A stretch of 64,000 nucleotides of DNA from Acanthochlamys bracteata. Its lineage: Eukaryota > Streptophyta > Magnoliopsida > Pandanales > Velloziaceae. The position numbers were made by a program, and so were the translations under genes. The DNA is taken from positions 501,001-565,000 of the forward strand of contig CM034139.1 of assembly GCA_019914995.1 (NCBI GenBank), given 5' to 3'. How positions within the stretch are numbered: position 1 is the first letter of the stretch; every line of letters starts with the position of its first letter. Positions 22,718 to 33,000 of this stretch are shown piece after piece. The notes under the pieces are model-generated. The model was not told the DNA's origin, ran no database searches, and saw nothing but the letters and a program-made list of their open reading frames with translations.

Positions 22718-25700
22718 CTAACTCACAGTACTTGCATGTGTTCTTTGACCACTCCTCTCAGCTTTGATAGAAGCTATGATAGCATCTGCTGCAGGACCCA
22801 ACCCTCTTCTACCGATCAACTTCACGCCAAACTTTTCGCATAGGCAGTACAATCTCATTTCATCTCCTCCTCTGACCTCTCGTAATTCAAGGGCCTGTTG
22901 TCTAGATAATGTTGTATATAATTGAATCTGTTGTTGCTGATTAAAGTGGGACTGGAGTTGCTGGAATAGCACCTTGTTAGAATGCTGCTGGTCAGCTTTC
23001 TGACCTTCTACTGTGCTCTTCTTTCTGGTACCACCCAATACAACCCTCAGTATGGCGGTTGATTTGGAATCAGATGTCTTCCTCGAGAAGATAACAGAAA
23101 AGCCACCAAACTCTAGGTCAGGTTCCCTGAACAAATCAGCTAGTAGTGCAGCACACATCTCGGTGTTCATTGAAGGGCTTCTCTCCACTTTAGCCTGCAG
23201 TTTCTGAGCTTTAGCGTGGTGGGCTATGTTAGCAGCTTCTCTCAGGCCACTCAGGAAAGCACCATGCATAGTTGCAGGATACCGCCTATTTGTGGCCTCC
23301 CCAGCAAAGAAAACTCTACCATCTCCAACAGTTTCTGCAAGGATGTCATAGTCATCTCCAGAAGCACCAACTGCAACATGAGAATATGATCCCAAGCTCA
23401 AGGAGTCGGTACCCCACCTAGTGCAGATACTTTGGAGAGGGTCTGGAACAGCAATTCCTTGAGGCTCAAAAATACCTATTTATAAATGAATGTTGTCAGA
23501 TGTAAGAATCACTGTCCAGTATTATTTATGGCAATCATGTAATCCAGCATACCCAATTTAGTTAACGTACAGAAGTGTAGCTAAACATGAACAAATTTCT
23601 AAGCAGTCTTCCTAAGGCTGTCCATTGCAATGTCAACAAAAATAACATATACAAATCTCCAATTGTTTATTGATTTGATTTCAGAAACTATTAAATTCCA
23701 CAAGGTATATCATTTATTCTACTATGGTAACTTGTATGACAATGAACCTCGCCCAAGAGTGTCGATGAGTGCATAATACAAAATCACAACCTTCATCAAA
23801 AGACCTTCTCACTTCCAATATTAGTGGCAATCACAAACAATAAGACAAGGTTAATGCTAAGGGATTTTTTTCAGCAAGCAGAAAGCAACATATTTTTAAG
23901 GTATTCACAAGGTTGCGCAAACTCCCTCATGTTAAGAAAGTTAGATATAAAGAAAAGGTTGCAGCATAAGGAGTAGTCAGGTTACAAAAAACACCTTGCT
24001 TTTTATCTATATAATGAAAGATCAACATTGTTGCTAAAGCATGCATAAAATTTCCATATCAATGAATGCAAAAGGAGAGAAGCAATGCAATAGTAAATAG
24101 AACAAGAATATAAGAAATGAGAGTGACCTCTGAGAATCTGCATGACTAAACTGACAGCCTCAGTTGGTGGCATGCTTTCAAAATTGTGAGCAGCTTCTCC
24201 GGCCACAAGGGCAATCAGAAGAGGTCCACCAGCAACATTTGCATAACTATAGAAGAGAAAGAACTCCCCTCGACAGCTGGGATCCTCAGAAAGATGCCCA
24301 AATGTGTCGACATCTGTACCCCAGAAGGCGTGAGGGAAGAGCATTGCTACTTTATTGAGGAGTCCGAATCCAAGCTTCTTGATAGAATCGAGCTTCCTTT
24401 GTGGCAGCTCCGGCACAAATTTAATGGACCCATGTTTCAGCACACCAAGCGGGACGGTGCATAGCACCATGTCTCCACTGTACACCTGTGATCCACCCAC
24501 CCCACCTGACGTGAGCACCTGCACGCCCGTCACCCCATAACGAATTGTATGCACTGTCCTCTCATACACAATAGGCACATTCTCTGCAAGGGCTTGCACA
24601 AGCAATCCATTGCTCCCAGGAAGGAAGCAATGATCACCGCCCATATCATAAGGGTCATCCTGGTCCCAGTACGCGAGAGACAGCTTAGATAGTAGCCCGG
24701 CATTGGCATACTCTAAATTAGCCAAATGCCAGTTGAAGAGCCACTTCGTCTCCTCCTCATCACTAGCGGTAACCTCTTTGAATGTTTCTAGTGCCGCACC
24801 AAGGGAGACATTAGACGCGACGTTACCCATATCTTGGCGGAGCCGGCTGGCTTTATCGAGCGAGCAGTTGAACACATTCTCCACTTCAGCATCAAGGACC
24901 GGGTCCACAGGTCGACCGTCAGGACGGAAGAGCGGGCATTTATCCCTTACCTTACACAACGAAATTCCCATCTGCTTAGCAATAATCCCAAGCGGGTTGC
25001 CCAACGTCCCTGTCAGCACGCTTCCACCAAGGTCAGCATTCGCAACGGTCGTCCCTCCTCCGCCCTCCATTTTCTTCATATAAACCCTCCCCCCACACCG
25101 TTTCCGTCCCTCCAAAACTACGACCCTAAAACCACCCATCGCCAGCAGCTGCCTCGCTGCTGCCAGTCCTGCTAATCCAGCTCCAACAATTACCACAGTG
25201 GTCATCGAACTACAACTACTACTAGCACCACTACTATTATCACCAGAACTAGAATTAGAAACAATCCTCTGCTTGAGTTCAGGCAGTAGACCAAAATTGA
25301 TGTAACCATGAGACAAAAGGAACTGATAAGTAGAAGGTAGTAAAGGGTGATTGTTAGGAACCGCAGGGATTAGGCTTTCGAGATTCAAGTACTGAGAAGT
25401 GTTCGATCGCCAACGAGAAAGAATATGGTTGCGGATCAGTATATAGTTCACCTGCTCGATCCCTCCGACGCCGAGCGAAGACACAACGCCGGCTTCGAGT
25501 TCCTCGTCGGTGAGTGAGTCGGCGGGGAATCCGGCAGTCAGAGCTGTTAGGGCTTCCGCAGTGGCATCCTTGTTGATCACAATGATCTCTTCGTCATCGT
25601 CAGCGCTTCCCTTCTTGTTATTCTTTCCTCCAGAGCTGGCAGCCGTAACCGGAGGAGGAATAGCGAAGGTGGGGGCGTTGCGGGAACGAACGAAGCCGGT

Positions 25701-25847
25701 GCGCTTGCGCTTTGGGTGGTGATGGAAACTAGGGCTGTTGTTGTTATTGAAAGAGGGGAAGAGATTAGGGTTCTGCAGTTGTTCCAAAGGTGGCGCTGCT
25801 GCCGTCGACGGCGTAGGAGGCGGTGGCCGGTGGTGGTGGTCGGACAT
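22718..25847 (-). CDS. FLD: FLOWERING LOCUS D-type histone demethylase (LSD1 family, 2 exons)
   Basis: A nuclear FAD-dependent amine oxidase of the LSD1/KDM1 family, which removes methyl groups from histone H3 lysine 4. In Arabidopsis FLD acts in the autonomous flowering pathway by repressing FLC. Exon 1 is 25847-24128, the intron 24127-23476, exon 2 23475-22718, giving 825 residues in one clean frame. In order: a low-complexity N-terminus with a basic patch KRKR (46-49), a SWIRM domain (about 100-198, including GGIEQVNYILIRNHIL), the dinucleotide-binding motif VGAGLAGLAAAR (221-232), the substrate domain with NWHLANLEYANAGLLSKLSL, and the FAD-contacting lysine Lys499 in GFGLLNKVAMLF. A second FAD block (GRVFFAGEATNRRYPATMHGA) follows in exon 2. 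The C-terminal extension with LFQQLQSHFNQQQQIQ and LREVRGGDE is typical of FLD rather than LDL1/2/3, which is why I use the symbol. All key residues I checked are present. Confidence 0.95.
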
Positions 25848-27055
25848 GGTTGCTTTGCAGGTACATAGAATGAGAACGAGTTATGTTTAATTTTTTAAGA
25901 TAACTTATTTGTTTTTCATTTTTCTTTCTTTTTTCTATAGCGATCTTTAAGTGGGCTTCTTAACACGGTGTGAGCCCAATTATTATTTTACTATTTGAAA
26001 CAGTAAAATTTTACCTGTATTGACTCAAATGAGAGATTATAAAGTGTCAAATTACAAGACTATCCAAAAAGTAATTCCTTTATTTATTTTATTCAAGTCA
26101 TATTCACAAATTTCAAAATTCGTGAATAATTTGACGAGCTCAAATGTTTTTGAAGAATACGAATAAAATTCGTAAAGCTTACAAACTATCTGGAAAAAAA
26201 TTGTTATATATTTAATATTCTAATTTGAATTTTAATATTTGAAGACCTTCCGATTCTATAACATAACTTTGGAATTCACGAATTATTTTAGGACTTTTTT
26301 TTAAATATGCAAAAGTAATTTTCACAAAATAAAAAATAAAAATCCAATTTTTATAAAAATGGGTTTAAATAAAAATATGATTTTTTATATTTTAATTTTA
26401 TTTTGAAAGTAGATTAAAATAAAAATAAAAATTTAAAAACTAGACTAATAAACTTTTAAATAGTAAAATAAAAATAAAATTTTTAGTTTAATAAATAATT
26501 ATAATACATGAATTTTTTGGTACTCTAAATGGAAAAAGGAAAAAAATTCCAGACATTTAAAAGACACCCTTAAATCTTAGTGAAGAACAAATGACACCCC
26601 TCTTCAGGAAAGGAGCCCGTAAAACAGCATCAATACGTACGTACACTCATCAACGTAACAGTTTGAAGTTATGTTTCGCAAAAGCCAGACAATTGTACTT
26701 TCAGTTTAGCTATCGATAAATTATCATTCGGCAAAAAAGAGGAACCAGTCATGTCCTCCCTACATGTATATCCAAGAATTGTACCTATACACTTCACGTA
26801 TGAATCAGATAAATTCTTCTCAAGTAATTAAAGTAACAAAAGAAAGAGTCGGCAAGACGGCCCTTCATCTTATAGTATCGACCGCACAGCCTGCCTCTAC
26901 ACCTTCAGTAACCTGCCCAGAGTACTTAACTCCGGCTCTTCCTCTGCCTGTCACATGTAAAGACAGCAATAAAAGTTAATCGAAATAGAAAGACCTATTA
27001 GACGTCGTTCACCCCAAGTAAAGACATTTAAAAAGTAGTTCCCCTCCTACAAAAA
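25848..27055. other. Spacer between FLD-type gene promoter and QSOX 3' end
   Basis: This is the presumed promoter and leader of the gene starting at 25847, then an AT-rich stretch (about 26280-26520) of the same A/T-run style as the MITE copies. From about 26560 to 27055 the more balanced composition is probably the 3' untranslated region of the sulfhydryl oxidase gene. Confidence 0.45.
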
Positions 27056-30000
27056 TCATATGTTCTTTAAAGCTTGTAGTTGGTGTAAGTACTTTCTGTT
27101 CTTTTGTTGCACTCTCCAAAAGCAGGCCAATGCTCCAAAAGCACAGCTGGCGAGAGCAATTGCTAGGGCAGCTCCAATGGGCACCGAAACCGCATTTGTT
27201 GATGTTGTCATGTCCTCCGCTCTTTGCTCATCCACCCTGAGGGTGACGATTCCTTCATCTATATATGAAGACACCAGCATCTTGCCGTAATACTTGACCA
27301 AGAACTTAAACACTTCATCCTCGTTCCAATCTGGCTGTGATGAACTCCTGCTTTTCCCATTTGTAGATGAATAACAATCAGGGCAAAGCTGTTGTGATGG
27401 CCATATCGTCTTGGGAAATTTTGGATCACCGGTTCCTAAATCCTTCTCCACTTTCATTAGTCTCTCATTGACTTTATTATGAGCCCTCCACAGCCATAGG
27501 CTAATGTCACGTGTAGTGTTTAACGGGACAGACACTCTGCTCAGAGAATTTCAGGTTTCACTCAATCAGAAATAAACCGTTAAAAAAAAGTCTACTTAAA
27601 AAAATATAAAGAAATATTACATAAACTACAATATCAGTTAGTTGATGTTTACTTACTTTAAGCACATATCATAGAAGTGTCTGCGGCACTCTTCACAAAT
27701 GAAAAAATTGTGAACAAAATCACATATTGCAGTGAAAGCTAGGTTGCTCTCTCCATCTTCTACTTGGACAGTCAAAGAATGAAATAGAATCCAGAGTCCA
27801 CAGCTGAAAAAGAAAATGATAATAAGCTCAAGGCACTACTAACTAACTAAACTATTTACATATAAAAATACATATAGCATGCAGTCAACACATCCATTTC
27901 GTAAACTACAAAGCAGACAATCAAACTAAACTAAAATATTGAAACTATTTTCGCAATTAATTACAACAATAACAAACTAAGCCTCTATTCCACTTGAGTG
28001 GAGTCGACCACATGAATCCGTTTTTTTCCATTCCATTCGATTATAAACCAGATTCAGCGAAAGATACAATTCCTCTAAATCCTTTGTCACCATCCTAGGC
28101 TAAGTCAATTTGGTATATACCCCTTTTTCTCCTAAAGTGTTCAACTGAAATCGCATCTCTTATGCACTGCAGCATCTTTTGATCTATGCAAGACATGTCC
28201 GGACCACCTACACCTACCTTTTCCTAACTTGTCCTCAATCAGTTCGGCAGCCGCATGTTAAAGTATATTCTCATTTCGAATTTTGTCCACTCTAGTATAC
28301 CCACACATCCGTCTTAATTGCTATTTTCGCAATTAAATGATTAAAAAAAAATGTTAAACAGTTGGGCATTTTGGTTTTCCTATCCAAAAGCTATAAAAAA
28401 TTGTCATTTAAGAGCATGATGACTAACTACCCCTATCAAAATATTTTTCAACAATTTAGATCATCTTAAGACAAGCACTCAAGGGCGGGAGAGGCTAGGG
28501 TTTCCCTCTCCAAAGGAGAAGTTCAGGATTTGAATCCAAGCAACATCTGCCCATCATAAAGGACACTTGAAGGTGGTCAACAGCTTGAAACCCACCTGAC
28601 CAGAATACCTTTCTTTCTTTTTTCCTTTTTCTTTTTTTGTTTTTTCTTTTGGTGAAATTTTGCAAAATCTTCCAATGGTTTCAGCAATCCATTTAGGTTT
28701 AGTTTGTATTGAAAAAAAGTGAGTAAAAAGAAAGCTTGTTCTCTTTATTTCTTGTTTGGTCTGAGCAAGAAATACGAGGTAAAAAGAGAAAGATTCCTTC
28801 TCAAGGAGTTAAAAGTGAGAAAAACCACTTCCCTCTTCCCTTTATTTTTCACCTTTCACTTTCTTATTGTTCCTCAAATTAAACATTAACTTAACCTATG
28901 CTTGGTTTGAGGAAAAAGAAAAGAAAGTGAAAGTTAAAATTAAAAAAAAAAAGAAAAGAGAACAAAGCAGACAAGGTTTCCTTTTCTCTCTTCAAACTAA
29001 ACAGCAAATAGAATGAAAAGGTAACTTTCTCTCAAAATGAACAGAACCTTAAAAATTTTGGGAATTCGAAAATCACTTGTGCAGAGTTAGAATAAATCCA
29101 CCTGAACGAGTACTCTTATACAAATATTCTATTCCATATACCATGTGTCCAAGGGCACCTTCATCCTTTACACCACAGCTTATCCAACAATTTTACCAAA
29201 TGCATCTATTTGGCAAGAAACATGCAATAAACGATATATCATAAAGAGGTTACCTAAAACCTCTGCTTTCGTTTCTACTGCCACGGCAAAACATCTGTGG
29301 TGAACCAAGAATAACATAAATGGGCCATTAGATCATCAGCTAACAATCTAGAAGAAAACCAGAGAAACCAAATACCCACCCAGTATCCACGAGGAACTTC
29401 CTTTTGGCAGATTCTTAAGTCTTTAAAGTAATCACCATGGCGGGAAGCTACAGTTCCCTTTGAACTGAACACTATATGATCTCTAGGCCAAAGATCATCG
29501 AAGTTAATTAGCACCTCAGCAATGCCACGCCGGCACCTGAAAATCAATGCTGCAGAAATAATTACCCAAACTTGCTGGGACTGTAGGTTTGTGTAGAGAA
29601 ACTTAATTCTGAACCTCTTTGAAGGATGATGAGCAGTCAAAAGCTGGAAGAATTTTATGAGCGGAACCCGAGTAGCCAGTTTAATCATCTGCAAATTTCA
29701 TAAATGGCATACATAATGAAATTAAGACTTTTTTGACGATCAGGTACCTTATAATATGACCCGAACAATAAAAACAACAGCAACAGCAGCCTCATCCAAC
29801 TACATGTCTCGCTATATGGATCCTTTCACACTATTGTGCTTTATTGTAAGGAATATTCTCGGACAAATCAATAACAAAGAAAGACATTTCATAAACTATC
29901 TGACCAGATCTTCTTAGGTGGTTAACTTTGAAACAAAAATGAAATACAGCTCTCATCAATTTCAGAAACAAGGGAACCAACCATGCAAAACAGAGTCATT

Positions 30001-33000
30001 TAGGACTGATCTTGAAATGCCATAATTTAGGCTAAGCTACCAACAAAAAGAAAAAGAATATAGGTATTACCTTGTGTTCTAAAATTATGTCAAATGCCTT
30101 GGCTGTTGCCTCTTCAACATCATAGATGGCTCGGTCGACCTTGAAGAAGTTCATTACAGTGAGTTCAAAACAAAAGTGGAGCATAACAACAGAACATACC
30201 ATAACAAGTTTGCTGAATCAAATGATTGTCTAGCTCAGTTACCTTGTCAGAATAGGACGTATTTGATGGGAGTTTATCCTCATTCTCATATCTTTCATCG
30301 TCTAAGTTGAATGAGCTGTACAAAGGAAGGTCTTAAATTTAACTTAAAACGTAAACTGCCTGCTTCGAAAGCTAACAAAATCTCTTTTTGCTGTCCGCAT
30401 AGGGTATGATGCTTGGATTACAGGTCCTACGATAAGCTACACAGCAGAGCCTCTACTTCGGACTTAGATCTTTATGCTAATATAAGTTTGGTAAAATAAG
30501 GACGGAAACTTAAGAAGTTGTAAATAGCCTGATATACTTCACATAACTTTTTTTATTGTTGAAGTGTAATGTGCTAAATTGTTTTGCAATTATTAGGTGT
30601 ATCAAAATCAACCTACATTTATCAAATTACGAATGCATTACCAAATAATGTAATATACTTCACATAACTTCTATAACCAGACTGCATTACTAAATAATGG
30701 CAAAATAATCCCTCTTGAAATTTCATTTAGTAATAAATACTAGTTCATAATCAATTAGTAATCAATGAAAACATGCTCTTTATAACCTGCTTTACTTCTG
30801 TAACTAATAACATAAGCACAAACCAGAATATGCAGCATCGACAGCAGGTATGAGTTTGCAACACATGTAACATTAACGCGTATATTTAACATTTGAGTTT
30901 AAGCCTTTCATTCAGTAGCATAAGAAATAATGTGTGTAATGCTTACCCTCCGATCTGTTTATTTATCCAATTAAGTAAGCGCTCAGCTGTTCTCCCATCA
31001 TCAATGAGCCGGATCTCATTATTTTCTTTCTTAGGATCCCACCCGCTAGACACAAACTTAGAAGGTGGACCCCACAACAGCATTGGAAAATGCCCAACAG
31101 AAAATCTGTCACATAAGTTTGTATTCATCTGTGCTGCCAAACATTTCACAAAAAGGACAGATTATGACAGCATTGAGCCATTTGGCCAAAACAGAAAGTG
31201 GAACATATTTCCTTTAACAAAAGTTCAAGAAGGAAATGATGGACAAGTTAGAAGCATAGAATAACTGAAGTTGCTAGAAGCATTTGCATCATAAACCTTC
31301 ATCACTCTATGTTATTCTTGTCATTTGCACAAGTATTACTACCCATATCACAACATTTCTGCATGTGCATTCACTCTCCTATTTACTCGATTCTCTCTTA
31401 TCTAATCTAGCTTCACAGAAATAATTATGCTGCACATGCAGGTTTTAATTTCAAATGATCCAGGAGGATCTCTGGTTGGATTTAAGTGAGAACTTTTATT
31501 ATGTTGACCCTAGTTATTTTGATAATAACAATAACTTTAGTATGTTGCTAATGGTTTGCTATTATCTAAGAATTTGCAGAATATGTTAGTACAAAATGCT
31601 TGATGTAAGTTGATAGTTGCGTGGAGAAATTACAAGTTGACTTAGTGTATCTGTTTGGTCTTAGAGTTCTGAAATTGTTTTTAGATTATCTGAGTCGTGA
31701 TGTCAGTATGATTGTACGGCATTGTTCTTTTAATTAAGCCAAAAACATTTTTTGATCAGGTTTAGAATCCTAAAACTCTGTTTTAGACTTCCAAAACTGA
31801 TTGATAGAAACTCGATTCTGTCTAAGTTTATAGAAATTTGAAAATGTAATTCAATTTTCTAAACCTAGACATATTCGAATTGTGATGTCATTATTTCATC
31901 TAAATGAAAAATACATGTACAGATTTAGTGTTCTAAATCTTGCTTTAGACTTCCAAAACTAGGTGACAAACAACTTGATCTCTGTCTGATGTTTTAGAAG
32001 TCTAACACTGCATTTCAAATTTCTAATCTGGACCTAAACCACCTACTTAGGTCACGATTTCTCTGTAACTTTTTATCATCTTATGACACCCACAAAAAGT
32101 CTTCCTTATATAAACAAGATCCCAAAACAAAGATGGAAAAAACGCTTCAACCTAGATCTAAGATCTTCTTTACTTGAGAACCCAGGAGAGAAATGAGTTC
32201 CATCTAGCAATCTTAGGATTCAAGTGAAGATTTTTTTAAGCCAAGACGGAGCAATCAAGGAAGATGGAGTTTACTGAAGATCATATGTTTTTCTTTTAAT
32301 TTGTATAATATTTAAAGGTACACTCACTTCAAATCTACTTTTATTATCTTGCATTGTGTGCTTGAGGGTTGGTTTTTAATTTTCATTTTTTTAAGGAAAA
32401 TCTTATGTTTAGCACACTTGTGAGACTGTAACTAACGTAGGATCGAGAGCGGATCGAGGGCGACCCGTTTGGGGGAAGTTTCATGTGTAGCTGGACTTTC
32501 TTGAAGCTTTCGTTCAGTAAAGCTTCATCTTGTGCTTGATTATAACTCTTTTAGTTATAGTGATAGCATGGTTGGCAGTTTTCCCATAGGGAGTGGACAT
32601 AGGCAAGGGCGAAACCACTATAAACCTCTTGTTTTCTGTGTTTGTTCTCTTGTTTATTCTTGAGGTGGTTGCTTGGCGCGATATTCATCCTCTATAGTTT
32701 CAGTAAGTTAACATACACTTTCATACTTTTGAAACTAAGAAAAGAATTTACTTTTAACTTATTGACTCAACTAACTCCCATCCCCCTCTCGAGGTTGTCA
32801 TAAGTCTAACAAGTACCAATTTGAATTTTGGAGAGTATAACTCACACATATGATGTCGTATTGCAACATTTTGTCATATTTGATTTTGGACGAGCTCAAT
32901 GAGATCTACAATTCTAGAGTACAAACCGAATTGATCCAAAACTATTAAAAAATTTTAAAAACAGCTAGTCAACGCGAATTTGCCACTTCTGGTAAGATTT

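Noticed and set aside
24164-25175. Several plus-strand frames of up to 126 codons
   Set aside because: All are antisense shadows of the long GC-balanced exon 1 of the FLD-type gene.
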